Origin: UBA6623 sp965248235
Lineage (GTDB): Bacteria > Acidobacteriota > Terriglobia > Bryobacterales > UBA6623
Reading direction: 5' to 3'
NCBI GenBank assembly: GCA_965248235.1
Contig: CBDFIU010000005.1
Location: 1,116,001 to 1,180,000, forward strand
DNA: 64,000 nt
Below the pieces are notes generated by a model that was given only the letters and a program-made list of their open reading frames with translations, searched no databases and was not told the origin of the DNA. The position numbers and the translations under genes are program-made. Shown here in pieces: positions 8,734-17,863 of the stretch; positions within the stretch are counted from its first letter, which is position 1, and every line of letters begins with the position of its first letter.

Positions 8734-10193
8734 GGCGTAACTCCGGCTGCCAGAAGCTCGGCCACGGGGACGCGAAGATAAGAAAGGACGCCCTCGGGGT
8801 AGAGTCCGAGGCACACGGCGAGGAAAGCCAGCGGGGCCAGCGTTGCCACCTCACGGGCGTTCAGCTCCAGCTTCAGCCCCTCGAGCCCCGGGTTGATCTT
8901 GCCCATGGCCACGCGGTAGAAGAGCCAAACCAGGTAGGTCGTTCCCAAGGCGACGCCCCAGACGGCCGCAGCCCCGAGCCAGGCCTGGGTTTTGAAGGCG
9001 CCGCCGATGATGAGGAACTCGCCTACGAATGAATTCAATCCCGGGAATCCCGCGGCCGCTAGACAAAACAGCGCCAGCAGGGTGGAGTAGACCGGCGCGA
9101 TCTTGGCGACTCCCCCGTAGTCCTTGATCTCTCTCGTGTGGGTGCGCTCGTAGATCATGCCGACGCACAAGAACAACGCCGCGGAGACGATCCCGTGGTT
9201 GATCATCTGGAGAATCGCTCCCTCGACACCACTCCGGTTGAGCGTGAAGATGCCCAGCGTGACGAAGCCCATGTGGCTGACGCTCGAGAAGGCGATGAGG
9301 CGCTTGACGTCCTTCTGAACCAGGGTCACGTACGCGCCGTAGACGATCGCGACCACGGAGACCACCAGCATGGGCGTGAGGAAGAGCTGTGCGGCGTCGG
9401 GCAGTATGGGCAGCGAGATCCGCAGAAAACCGTAGGCGCCCATCTTGAGGAGGATCCCGGCCAGGATCACGCTGCCCGCCGTGGGGGCCTCGGTGTGGGC
9501 GTCCGGGAGCCAGGTGTGAACGGGAAACATGGGCACCTTGACCGCGAAGGCGGCCAGAAAGGCCACGAAGAGCCAGGCCTGAAACGCGGGCTGAATCGTC
9601 GTCCCCGCAAGTTCCTTGAAGTCCAGCGTGCCGAAGGCCTGGTAGACGGCGACCATGCCGACGAGCATTAAGACGCTGCCGGCCAGCGTGAAGAGCAGAA
9701 ACTTGACCGCGGAGTAGACTCGCCTCGGGCCTCCCCAGACACCAATTAGCAGAAAGATGGGAACCATTACGAGTTCCCAGAACACAAAGAAGAGGAACAG
9801 ATTCGACGCGGCGAAGAGCCCGATCATCGCCGTCTCCGCGACCAGCAGTGCGGCATAGAACTCCCGCACCCTCGTTTGAATCGCAGTCCACGAGGCGCCG
9901 ACGCACAGGACGCTCAACAGTGCCGCGAGGAAGATGAATGGAAGGCTGATACCATCCACTCCCATGCCGTAGGCGATGTTCCACGATGGAATCCATTCTC
10001 GTGACTCGACGAATTGCAGAGCGCTTGAGCCCTTGTCAAAGTACAAGTAGAGCGGAGCCGAGACGGCCAGAGTTGCCAGGGTCACAGCCAGCGCGATCAA
10101 GCGCGCAAGCCGGTCGCTGCCAACGAGCAGAATCAGAACCGCTCCCGCCAACGGCAGGAACGTTGTGGCGGTAAGGACCGGGTAGTCAGTCAT
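8730..10193 (-). CDS. nuoM: NADH-quinone oxidoreductase subunit M
   Basis: Antiporter-like proton-pumping subunit, 487 aa. Diagnostic elements are the FFVFWELVMVPIFLLIG helix with the essential Glu, AVKFLLFTLAGS, KVPMFPVHTWLPDAHTEAPT, and LVQKDVKRLIAFSSVSHMGFV. The ATGA overlap with the upstream NuoL-like gene and the overlap with nuoN indicate strict co-translation. Confidence 0.95.
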   Translation of the reverse strand: MTDYPVLTATTFLPLAGAVLILLVGSDRLARLIALAVTLATLAVSAPLYLYFDKGSSALQFVESREWIPSWNIAYGMGVDGISLPFIFLAALLSVLCVGASWTAIQTRVREFYAALLVAETAMIGLFAASNLFLFFVFWELVMVPIFLLIGVWGGPRRVYSAVKFLLFTLAGSVLMLVGMVAVYQAFGTLDFKELAGTTIQPAFQAWLFVAFLAAFAVKVPMFPVHTWLPDAHTEAPTAGSVILAGILLKMGAYGFLRISLPILPDAAQLFLTPMLVVSVVAIVYGAYVTLVQKDVKRLIAFSSVSHMGFVTLGIFTLNRSGVEGAILQMINHGIVSAALFLCVGMIYERTHTREIKDYGGVAKIAPVYSTLLALFCLAAAGFPGLNSFVGEFLIIGGAFKTQAWLGAAAVWGVALGTTYLVWLFYRVAMGKINPGLEGLKLELNAREVATLAPLAFLAVCLGLYPEGVLSYLRVPVAELLAAGVTP

Positions 10194-11956
10194 AGGGCAA
10201 GCATTGCCAGAGCCAGGAGCACGACGATTCCAACCGCCATCATCACGCCGTAGTGCTGGGCGTGGCCGTCCGCTGTCGTCTTCAGCACTTGGCTGAAGTT
10301 CTGTGCCGAGCGTCCTAGGCCCACGAACGCGGAGTCGACCACGCGGCTCTCGACTCGGCGCAACAGATCCGCCGCGCCCAGCACCGGCCGCCGGATCACA
10401 AACTCATAGATCTCTCCGACGAAGCCGTACTCGAGGCGCGACAAAGGACTCCGCGCCAGGGCCAAAATGCCGGCCGATCCGCGGCGGTAAAACCAATCCG
10501 AGTCGATGCTGATCGTGGGTTCCGGGTCGAGGTGCTTGAGCAGTAAGAAGAAGCCCAGCGCCGTGAAGCCCAACATCCCAAGCGTGCTTGTCACGTGTTC
10601 CAAGGTGTAGGGGACATAGACCACCGCGTTTGGAAGGTGCTGGTACAGGAGCCCCGGGAAGACCCCGATCAAAACACACGCCGACGCCGCCAGGCCCATC
10701 GCCACGAGCATGTTCCTGGGCGGCTCCTGGGCACGCACGCCGGAATCCTTGCCGAAGAACATATAGTAGGGAAGCTTCAGACCGGTGTGCAGGAACGTCC
10801 CCGCCGAGGCCAAGGTCAGCAGCAGAAAGGCCGCCGTCAAGTGCTCCTCGCCCGCGGCGGAGACCACCATGGACTTGCTCACGAAGCCGCTAAAAAGCGG
10901 CACGGCCGAGATGGCGAACGCGCCGATCATGTAGAGGCCGAGGGTGACCGGCATGGTCTTGTAGAGCCCGCCCATCTCACTCAGCTTTCGCAGCCCGGTC
11001 ATCTGCAGAACGGCACCGGCTCCCATGAATAGCAGCGCCTTGTAGAGAATGTGCGCGAAGGCGTGGGCGCTCGCCCCGTTGATAGCCAGGGCGGTCCCGA
11101 TTCCTACCCCGCACACCATATAGCCGACCTGGCTGATGATGTGGTAAGCCAGCAGCCGACGCGCGTCGTTTTCCAGCACTGCGTAGACCACGCCGTAGAC
11201 CGCCATCGCCGCTCCCAGCCACACAAGGAGTTCCGTCCCGGCAAAGCCGCGGATCAACACGTAGACCGCGGACTTCGTCGTGAAGGCCGTCATGAAAACC
11301 GCGCCCGTGACCGTGGCCTCGGGATAGGCGTCCGGAAGCCAGGCCCCCAAGGGCGGGACAGCCGCGTTGAGGAGAAATGCGACGAGGATCAGGGTCCAGG
11401 CCGGCCCATCCGAAAAGGCTCCTATATCGGCGAAGGCAAGCGACCCGGTCTGGGACCAGTGGAGCACGATCCCCGCCAGTAGGAAGAGCCCGCCGACTAC
11501 GTGAACGAGAAAGTAGCGGAACCCGGCTGCAACGGCCGATGCTTCGCGGCGCCACCACACCAACAGAGCCGAAGAAACCGCCATCAACTCCCAGAAGATG
11601 TAAAGCGAGAGGAAGTCCCCGGCAAACGTCACCCCTAGCGCGCCCCCCGCATAGGTCAAGGCGGTGACGTGCTGATAATCGTCGTCGACATGGAGTGAGT
11701 AGATCATGCCCAGCAAGGCCATGATCGAGAAGACGTAGGAAAAGACCAGGCTCAACTCGTCTACGCGGCCAAAGACGAGCTCTTGCCCTAAGAAGCTCGC
11801 CTCGCCGTAAGTGCCGGGCGACATGCGGACGCAGGCGGCCAGCGCCGCGGCAGGCAGAATCAGCATCGCCGCGCGCTTGAGCCGGCCTTTGAGGAACGGC
11901 ACGACCCAGGCTCCCAGGATGAGCAGGAGCCCTGGATGCACCCACTCAAGAGTCAT
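10190..11956 (-). CDS. NuoL-like / MrpD-type antiporter subunit with C-terminal lateral-helix-like extension
   Basis: 588-aa polytopic antiporter-family protein. The proton-channel region shows LYIFWELMAVSSALLVWW (key Glu), FRYFLVHVVGG, PPLGAWLPDAYPEATVTG and ENDARRLLAYHIISQVGYMV. After the 14-helix core comes a long partly amphipathic stretch (EYGFVGEIYEFVIRRP through VLKTTADGHAQHYG) and a final hydrophobic helix. That layout matches the NuoL lateral helix and its anchor, so this is the best NuoL candidate in the cluster. Overall similarity also fits the Na+/H+ antiporter subunit D family, so the symbol is left open. Confidence 0.8.
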   Translation of the reverse strand: MTLEWVHPGLLLILGAWVVPFLKGRLKRAAMLILPAAALAACVRMSPGTYGEASFLGQELVFGRVDELSLVFSYVFSIMALLGMIYSLHVDDDYQHVTALTYAGGALGVTFAGDFLSLYIFWELMAVSSALLVWWRREASAVAAGFRYFLVHVVGGLFLLAGIVLHWSQTGSLAFADIGAFSDGPAWTLILVAFLLNAAVPPLGAWLPDAYPEATVTGAVFMTAFTTKSAVYVLIRGFAGTELLVWLGAAMAVYGVVYAVLENDARRLLAYHIISQVGYMVCGVGIGTALAINGASAHAFAHILYKALLFMGAGAVLQMTGLRKLSEMGGLYKTMPVTLGLYMIGAFAISAVPLFSGFVSKSMVVSAAGEEHLTAAFLLLTLASAGTFLHTGLKLPYYMFFGKDSGVRAQEPPRNMLVAMGLAASACVLIGVFPGLLYQHLPNAVVYVPYTLEHVTSTLGMLGFTALGFFLLLKHLDPEPTISIDSDWFYRRGSAGILALARSPLSRLEYGFVGEIYEFVIRRPVLGAADLLRRVESRVVDSAFVGLGRSAQNFSQVLKTTADGHAQHYGVMMAVGIVVLLALAMLAL

Positions 11957-12209
11957 AGTGATCCTCGCGGCGCATGAGCCACGCCTTACCGATAAGCTTT
12001 GATCCGACGATAATCACGACACAGGAAACCAACCCGTAGATCGAGCCCCACGCGGGAAAGCTCTCGAACGAGAAATGGTGGTGACCGCGGCCGAAGATGC
12101 GCGGCGGAACGATCTCGGCGAGAGCCACCACGGCCAAGCCGACGTAAAACCATCGCTTGATCCGGCCGAAGCGGACTGGGTCTTCCAGATGCTTTTGCAA
12201 GAAGTTCAC
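11946..12209 (-). CDS. Small two-helix membrane protein of the complex I/Mrp-like cluster
   Basis: 87-aa protein starting with GTG (VNFLQKHLEDPVRF); GTGA overlap with the upstream MrpD-like gene and 11-nt overlap with the NuoL-like gene. Two hydrophobic segments flank a His-rich loop (FGRGHHHFSFESFPAW), and the tail reads SKLIGKAWLMRREDHYD. From memory, proteins with the same HxHF...YGF-x-C...KLWLM-x-RED-YY pattern sit beside NuoL/MrpD-type subunits in other bacteria. Its function is unknown; an accessory subunit anchoring the extra antiporter module is an inference from position. Confidence 0.75.
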   Translation of the reverse strand: MNFLQKHLEDPVRFGRIKRWFYVGLAVVALAEIVPPRIFGRGHHHFSFESFPAWGSIYGLVSCVVIIVGSKLIGKAWLMRREDHYDS

Positions 12210-13675
12210 GGCACGGCCCTCCTCGCCAGCTCCAGAACCGGGGCGGAATAGAGGCCCAGGAACAGACTTGCGGCGGCGCTGATGGTCAGCGGCGCGACCA
12301 TCCAGGACACCTCGCGCACTTCTTCGCTCGTCGGCGATTCCTCTTCGAAGTAGGCCTTGTAGACAATCGGGCCGAGATAGGCCGCGCTCAGTAGTGAGCT
12401 GACCAAGAGTACCCCTAGCAAGACAAAGCGGCCGTCGCCATCCACCGTACCGAGGGCCAGGTGCCACTTGGAGACGAATCCGCTGGTCAGGGGAATGCCC
12501 ACGATGCTCAGCGAGGCAAGCGAAAACGCGCCCATGGTCCACGGCATGCGCTTAGCCAAGCCCGACAACTGGCTGATTTCGGTTTTATGCGCGGATACGT
12601 AAATCGAGCCGGCGCATAGGAAGAGCGTGATCTTCGACACGGCGTGGTTGGTGATGTGAGCAATCCCGCCCATTACACCGTCGGCGTTCAATAGCGCCGC
12701 CCCCAGAATGATGTAGGAGAGCTGGCTCACCGTGGAGAAGGCCAGTCTGGCTTTGAGGTTGTCTTGGCCGAGCGCCAGCAGTGATGCGACCAGGATCGTC
12801 ACCGACGCGGCTGCCAAGGCCAGTTGGTCGGCGCCGAGCTCGCGCATGGCACCAGGACCGAAGACAAAGAGAAAAACCCGAAGCGTGGAAAAAACTCCCG
12901 TCTTGACCACCGCCACCGCGTGCAGCAGTGCGCTCACCGGGGTGGGGGCGACCATTGCGGCCGGCAGCCAACTGTGCAGCGGCATGACGGCGTTCTTGGC
13001 GAATCCGAACAGGAACAGCGCGAAGATCACGAACAGCAGCGTGGGCTGCTCGGTGAGTTGCGCGGCCGGCAGGATCCCGCCACTGCGAAACTCTAGCGTC
13101 CCGGCCACGTTATAGGTCAGGATGATGGCGGACACCAAGAACACCTTCGCGGCGCCCAGCAGATAGATCACGTACTTGCGCGCCCCTGCTCTCGCCTCGG
13201 CCGTCTCGTGGTGACCCACCAGAGGATACGTGACCAGGGTCAAGGCTTCATAGAACAGAAAAAGCGTGAAGAGGTTGGCGGAGAACGCCACCCCGATCGT
13301 GGCCGAAAGGGCCAGAGCAAAACAAGAAAAGTAACGCGTTTGCGCATGCTCTTTCAGCGAACGCATGTAGCCGATCGAGTAGAACGAGGTCAACACCCAC
13401 AGCAGCGAGGCCCCCGAGGCGAAGAGCAGGCCGAAGGCATCCGCCCGAAAAGCCAGTTCGATGCCTGGGAGCAGCCGGAACAACACGCACTCCGGCGAGC
13501 GGCCAGCCAGAACATCCGGGACCATGGAGGCCGCCAGAACGAACATAACTACACCGGCGGCAACGGACCAGAATTCCCGCAAGTTGGCCCGGCGCTCGCC
13601 CGTGCACGCAATCAGGAGTGCGCCCAAGGCAGGGACCAGCACCGTGAGCAAAGGCGTAAGCGAAAACATCACCAT
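12206..13675 (-). CDS. MrpD/NuoL-type proton antiporter-like subunit (extra)
   Basis: 489-aa polytopic antiporter-family protein, about 14 helices. Conserved sites are FLFYEALTLVTYPLVGHHE (Glu), ARKYVIYLLGAAKVFL (Lys), KNAVMPLHSWLPAAMVAPTPVSALLHAVAVVKTGVF and GQDNLKARLAFSTVSQLSYI. The VAPTPVSALLHAVAVVKTG stretch is typical of MrpD and NuoL-like proteins. It overlaps nuoK by 7 nt (an alternative ATG two codons in would give a TGATG junction). With the NuoL-like, NuoM and NuoN proteins it makes four antiporter-type subunits in one cluster, one more than canonical complex I. Confidence 0.85.
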   Translation of the reverse strand: MVMFSLTPLLTVLVPALGALLIACTGERRANLREFWSVAAGVVMFVLAASMVPDVLAGRSPECVLFRLLPGIELAFRADAFGLLFASGASLLWVLTSFYSIGYMRSLKEHAQTRYFSCFALALSATIGVAFSANLFTLFLFYEALTLVTYPLVGHHETAEARAGARKYVIYLLGAAKVFLVSAIILTYNVAGTLEFRSGGILPAAQLTEQPTLLFVIFALFLFGFAKNAVMPLHSWLPAAMVAPTPVSALLHAVAVVKTGVFSTLRVFLFVFGPGAMRELGADQLALAAASVTILVASLLALGQDNLKARLAFSTVSQLSYIILGAALLNADGVMGGIAHITNHAVSKITLFLCAGSIYVSAHKTEISQLSGLAKRMPWTMGAFSLASLSIVGIPLTSGFVSKWHLALGTVDGDGRFVLLGVLLVSSLLSAAYLGPIVYKAYFEEESPTSEEVREVSWMVAPLTISAAASLFLGLYSAPVLELARRAVP

Positions 13676-13974
13676 TTGAGTGCGGTCAGGTCCGCCACTG
13701 CCGCCCCAGGCTTATTGCGGTTAAGGGCGATCACCAGCCCCAGGCCGACCCCTGCCTCCGCCGCTGCCACGGCGATCACGAACAGGGCCAGGACCTGACC
13801 CCGCGCGTCTCCGAGGTGATGGCTGAAGCCTACTAGGCTGACGTTGACGGCATTGAGCATGACTTCAACGGAGACCAGCATCAGGATGATATTGCGCCGG
13901 GCCAGGAAGCCGAAGACTCCGATACCAAACAGGACCGCGCTCAGTCCCAGAACTGTTTCCACGGACACAATCAT
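13669..13974 (-). CDS. nuoK: NADH-quinone oxidoreductase subunit K
   Basis: 101-aa, three-helix membrane subunit. Conserved acidic residues lie in MLVSVEVMLNAVNVSLVGF and the C-terminal helix VIAVAAAEAGVGLGLVIALNR is typical. The start is fixed by an ATGA overlap with nuoJ. A longer frame reading into nuoJ antisense-like sequence was rejected because family length is ~100 aa. Confidence 0.95.
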   Translation of the reverse strand: MIVSVETVLGLSAVLFGIGVFGFLARRNIILMLVSVEVMLNAVNVSLVGFSHHLGDARGQVLALFVIAVAAAEAGVGLGLVIALNRNKPGAAVADLTALKW

Positions 13975-14480
13975 GACTGGACTAGTCTTCTCCTGGCGAG
14001 GACGACGGCCCCCACGATGGCGGCCAGGAGCAGGAGGGAGGCTATCTCGAAAGGCAGCGCGAAGGGACCGAAAAGCGCCTTGCCTACCTCGGCCAAGCTT
14101 CCCATGGGCGGCCCCCGGTCCGCCATGCGGGTGGGACCGAGCGTCTCGACTTGGGCGAGCCAAGGCACCGCCGCCAAAGAGAGCCCCACGGCGGCGGCGA
14201 GGGGCCAATGCTTGCCGAACCGCGGCCGTGCCTCCTCGTCCGGCAGGTCGAGCAGCATCACCACGAAAAGGTAGAAGATCAAGATCGCCCCCGCGTACAC
14301 GATAACCTGGACCGCGGCCAGAAACTCCGCGGCCAGCAGCAGGAAAATTCCTGCCACATGCATGAAGAGCGCCAGCACCCAGAGCATGCTGTGAACGGGG
14401 CTCCTCCGCGTCACGGCCAAAAGCGCGCTCACGATGCTGGCGGCCGCCATGTAGTAGAAGGTCGCGGTAAGGAGGGTCAT
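13971..14480 (-). CDS. nuoJ: NADH-quinone oxidoreductase subunit J
   Basis: Membrane subunit, 169 aa, with the conserved AAEFLAAVQVIVYAGAILIF helix containing the pi-bulge-type VYAGAI motif of NuoJ. It is the first gene of the whole minus-strand complex I cluster, so the transcription start is expected in 14481-14925. No strong promoter could be assigned there by eye. Confidence 0.93.
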   Translation of the reverse strand: MTLLTATFYYMAAASIVSALLAVTRRSPVHSMLWVLALFMHVAGIFLLLAAEFLAAVQVIVYAGAILIFYLFVVMLLDLPDEEARPRFGKHWPLAAAVGLSLAAVPWLAQVETLGPTRMADRGPPMGSLAEVGKALFGPFALPFEIASLLLLAAIVGAVVLARRRLVQS

Positions 14481-14925
14481 TCGCTGGGTGATTGCGGGAG
14501 CTGTAATCCACGAGGTGGGGGGTTGTGGGGCCCTCGGCCGTCATCCTGTCGACAACGGCGCGGAGAAACAACCTCCCCATGATTTTGATTCATTTCTTCC
14601 GGTCATCCGAGAGGATATGATCGTGAGCACCCGTCCGCAGCCTTGTGGTCCTCGAAGTACTACGGTACCATGTTCCGCGAAAAGGTACAAAGACGGGAGC
14701 ATTCGGTTCCGACTCTTCCGAGTGTTGACCGGCCCAAGGCGACGGATCGAGACCGCCGCGGGTGAATGTGGATAGCGATGCTGAAGTTGCGCTGATTGCG
14801 AAGCCGGCGCGACGACTGTCCGGGCGCGCAGGCTGCATGCCGGCAACGCGCAAAACGGCGTTGGTCCAGCGCTGCCCAATTCACAAACGGCGCAACAGCT
14901 AACGGCGCAGTCTTAATCGATTCTG
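14481..14925. other. Intergenic region upstream of nuoJ
   Basis: 445 bp between nuoJ and IS copy 1. No ORF with recognisable protein character was found on either strand. It should contain the promoter of the nuo cluster on the minus strand, but candidate -35/-10 pairs are weak. The right boundary is an IS end lacking a target duplication, so part of the original upstream region may have been lost. Confidence 0.5.
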
Positions 14926-15916
14926 GATGGGTATTTACTTGACTCAGGTATTGGGAAATAGCCCCTACATGTTGTGGTCGTCCGTAGCGCGTGTCGCGGT
15001 GCCTCCGACCAGCGATTTGTAGGGTGCCGGTGGCACGGCGACGGCCTGTTGAACCAGGCGGTAAAAGAGCTTGCCTCGACTTCTGGACTTGCGGCGGCTG
15101 AAGCGGAAGGCGAATTCGTCGAGGTAGGAGTCGAGATGCTCGTGACTGACCGCTCCTTGATGCGTGCCCAGTATCCAGCGCTTCACTAACGACACCACGC
15201 GGTGCACCCGGGGGAGCAGTTTCGAAGCGCGCGCCGGTTGCCCCTCCAGGTAGCTCACCTCGTGGCGATAGCCGTCGCCTTCGAGCGGTTCGTATCCCAG
15301 CCAACCGTCGGTATGGACCACGCTGCCGGGTTCGATCGACTCGCCGACGAAGGCCATCAAGCTGTCCCCGGAGGCGTTGGGAATGGTGCGTATCCGAACC
15401 CGCCCGATGCCGGCACCATCTTCCTCGGCCGCTACTACAATCAGCGCCTTAGCGTCGGTTTGGCGACCGCGCACGCCCTCCTCCAAGCCTCCTAAGTAAG
15501 TCTCGTCAACCTCCACGCGCCCGCTGAGCCGATCGCGTCCGGGCCGCACCATGGCGCGCCGGAGCTTATGCAACCAAGTCCAGGCCGTTTTGTAGCTGCC
15601 CAGGCCCAACACCCGCTGCAAGCCCAGCGCGCTCGCCCCGTTCTTCTGGCTCGTGAGCCACCACATGGCTCGAAACCAACTCTGGAGGGGTTGGCGGGTG
15701 TCTTGAAATATTGTGCCCGCCGTTGGAGAAGCTTGATGCCCGCAGCCGGCGCACTCCAGAAGTCGAGGCAAGCTCTTTTACCGCCTGGTTCAACAGGCCG
15801 TCGCCGTGCCACCGGCACCCTACAAATCGCTGGTCGGAGGCACCGCGACACGCGCTACGGACGACCACAACATGTAGGGGCTATTTCCCAATACCTGAGT
15901 CAAGTAAATACCCATC
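14926..15916 (-). mobile_element. IS1595/ISXO2-type element, copy 1, rearranged with two right ends
   Basis: 991 bp. Both termini are the transposase 3' end of the element: bases 14926-15087 recur inverted at 15755-15916. The normal left end (promoter and transposase N-terminus) is missing. The switch occurs at TCCAG (15755-15759), which is present in both parental stretches, so it is a 5-bp microhomology junction. The flanking 8-mers CGATTCTG and TGGTGCGG differ, so there is no target duplication. It shares an A-to-G type variant (Ser instead of Asn in the C-terminal FxRRKSRSRGK segment) with copy 2 only, suggesting a common local origin. Confidence 0.92.
14965..15759 (-). pseudogene. 5'-truncated IS1595-family transposase (copy 1)
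   Basis: Minus-strand remnant beginning inside the zinc-ribbon region (LLECAGCGHQASPTAG) and running to the normal C-terminus. It retains the catalytic VDETYLGG and HTDGWLGYEPL motifs. The first ~50 residues, including the CPRCGH half of the zinc ribbon, and the promoter end are replaced by an inverted copy of the element's right end, so it is not expected to be functional. Confidence 0.9.
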
Positions 15917-16073
15917 TGGTGCGGTTCGGTGATGGACGTGGCGAGCATAGCCGATCACATCCGAGAGATGGATCGTCCACCGGTGTTGATCGTCGATGGC
16001 GCGCAGGCCGCGGGGAATGTCGGAATAGACAGAGAGATCTCGACGCGGCGGACTACTATGCGGTCTGTTGTCA
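15917..16073 (+). pseudogene. Fragment of a class V aminotransferase
   Basis: About 50 codons lie between IS copy 1 and the IS1380 element. In one frame it reads MDVASIADHIREMDRPPVLI, then VDGAQAAGNVGID; after a 1-nt shift it continues RDLDAADYYAVCCH. The VDGAQ..G....D....DYYA...H pattern is that of PLP-dependent class V aminotransferases/cysteine desulfurase-like enzymes, just before the lysine that binds PLP. The two IS elements border both ends, and the internal frameshift shows it was already decaying. Confidence 0.55.
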
Positions 16074-16212
16074 CCTGAATTATGCACTGCGGGGTGCACC
16101 TGAGGAGGGTTGAGCCGCAAGGGACCATTTGGGGACCCCCGAAAACATGGGGTGAAAAGGTAGGCTGGCAAAGATTCCAGCTTCGCCAACCCACCCCAAG
16201 GAGGTCACCCAA

Positions 16213-17658
16213 ATGGTTACCAAACGAAAACAGCATAGCTCCCCAAGGCCCGTCAAACAAGGCCTGGACGCGAGGGCCCCGCAGCCCAATAAAATAGGGG
16301 CTTCCACGCCCTATAACTTCCGCGGCAAGAATCTGACTCCCTACGGCGGCCTGCTGCCGGTCGCCACCCTGCTCGAAAGACTCGACTTCCAAGCGCTGGT
16401 GGAAGAAACCCTTAGCGTCAAACGAATCACCCGTGTGATGAGCCTCTACCAGTTTGTGCTGGCCCTCGTGCTGGGCCTCTATGTCGGCTTTGCGCGGCTC
16501 CACCAACTCCGCTTCATCGCTCGCGACCCCATCCTGACCGGCATCTTAAAAGTGACGCGGCTGCCGCCGCAATCCACGCTGTGGCGCTTTCTGGCCTCGC
16601 TGCATCTGAACGTGGCGCGGCAGATCCTGTCGATGCAGCGCCAACTGCGGGAACGAGTCTGGACGGCGGCCAACGTGCGGTTGACCACGGTGACCCTGGA
16701 CACCGACACCACCGTGCACACGCTCTATGGCCGACAGATGGGCGGACGCAAGAGCTACAACCCCAAAAACAAGGGCAAGCGCAGCTACCAGCCGATACTG
16801 ACTTTCCTGGCCGAGACGCGCGAATACCTGATGGGCGGGTTGCGCCATGGCGACCGGCCCACGGGCAAAGAGATTGTGGCGCACCTGGAGAGCGCTTTCC
16901 GGGCTTTGCCAGCCGGCGTGAAGAAGATTTTCGCGCGGGCCGATTCCGGCTTTTATTGCTGGGAAGCGGTGGAAGCCTACGAACAAGCGCGTTGTCAGTT
17001 CGTCCTCGTGGCGCGCAAGACCAGGCGACTGGTCGAGCAGTTGCAGCAAGCCGAATGGAAGCCCTCGCCCCACAGCGACGCTGCTGCGGAATGCGAATTC
17101 CTCTACCAGCCGCAAGGCTGGGGCAGGGCCTGCCGCTTTGTCGCGCTGCGTTATGAAAAGGAGCCGGAAACCGACGAGGTCAAGCAATATCAGTTGTTTG
17201 AAACCAGCGCTTACACCTACCGCGTGTTTGTGACCAATCTCGCCGAGCCGATCGCGGTGGTGGTGTGGTTTTACAATCAGCGCGCCGGGGCGGAGAACCT
17301 TATCAAAGAAGCCAACAACGACGCCGGACTGGCGGCCCATCCTTCGCGCCGCTTTGACATGAACCGCAATCACTTTCAGTTGGTCATGCTGGCCTACAAC
17401 CTCAACTGCTGGCTGCTGCTGTTCCAACGCGAAGCCGACGCCACCCCGGAGAAGCTGCGGCACACCACCCTGGCGACGGCGCGGCTGCGCTTTCTGTTCG
17501 TGGCGGCCAAGATCTGGCGGCATGCCGGTAGAACGGGCATCAGCTACAGCGATCAGTACCAGGAGCAGGGACTGTTCGAGCGGCTGATGCGGCGGCTGCG
17601 GGCGATGGCGCCGCCGGGATCAAGCTGCGCGCCGGTGGTGGAGGGTGCGCTGCGTTGA
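16213..17658 (+). CDS. IS1380-family transposase (DDE)
   Basis: 481 aa. Family features are LDTDTTVHTLYGRQMGG (first catalytic Asp), the YNPKNKGKRSYQPI motif, FARADSGFYCWEAVE (second Asp) and a downstream AGAENLIKEANNDAGLAAHP block containing the catalytic Glu. An AAGGAGG ribosome site lies ~8 nt before the ATG. The reading frame is complete; only the downstream noncoding part of the IS is interrupted by copy 2, so the enzyme itself could still be made. Confidence 0.9.
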   Translation: MVTKRKQHSSPRPVKQGLDARAPQPNKIGASTPYNFRGKNLTPYGGLLPVATLLERLDFQALVEETLSVKRITRVMSLYQFVLALVLGLYVGFARLHQLRFIARDPILTGILKVTRLPPQSTLWRFLASLHLNVARQILSMQRQLRERVWTAANVRLTTVTLDTDTTVHTLYGRQMGGRKSYNPKNKGKRSYQPILTFLAETREYLMGGLRHGDRPTGKEIVAHLESAFRALPAGVKKIFARADSGFYCWEAVEAYEQARCQFVLVARKTRRLVEQLQQAEWKPSPHSDAAAECEFLYQPQGWGRACRFVALRYEKEPETDEVKQYQLFETSAYTYRVFVTNLAEPIAVVVWFYNQRAGAENLIKEANNDAGLAAHPSRRFDMNRNHFQLVMLAYNLNCWLLLFQREADATPEKLRHTTLATARLRFLFVAAKIWRHAGRTGISYSDQYQEQGLFERLMRRLRAMAPPGSSCAPVVEGALR

Positions 17659-17863
17659 GGGGCGCTGTGCATAGAATTTTATGCACTTGCCGCAAGCTAC
17701 TGAGAACATGCCGCTTGTGAGCCCGCTTTTGCCCGCCGGGATTGGGAGGCGGCTCAAACTGGGAGGGAAACAGCAGAAAGGACGACTTGCTAAATCACTG
17801 TGTTGACACGACTGCCGCTACCGCCACAACTCCATCGGCGACGGCTACGCCGAATCTGCGCAT

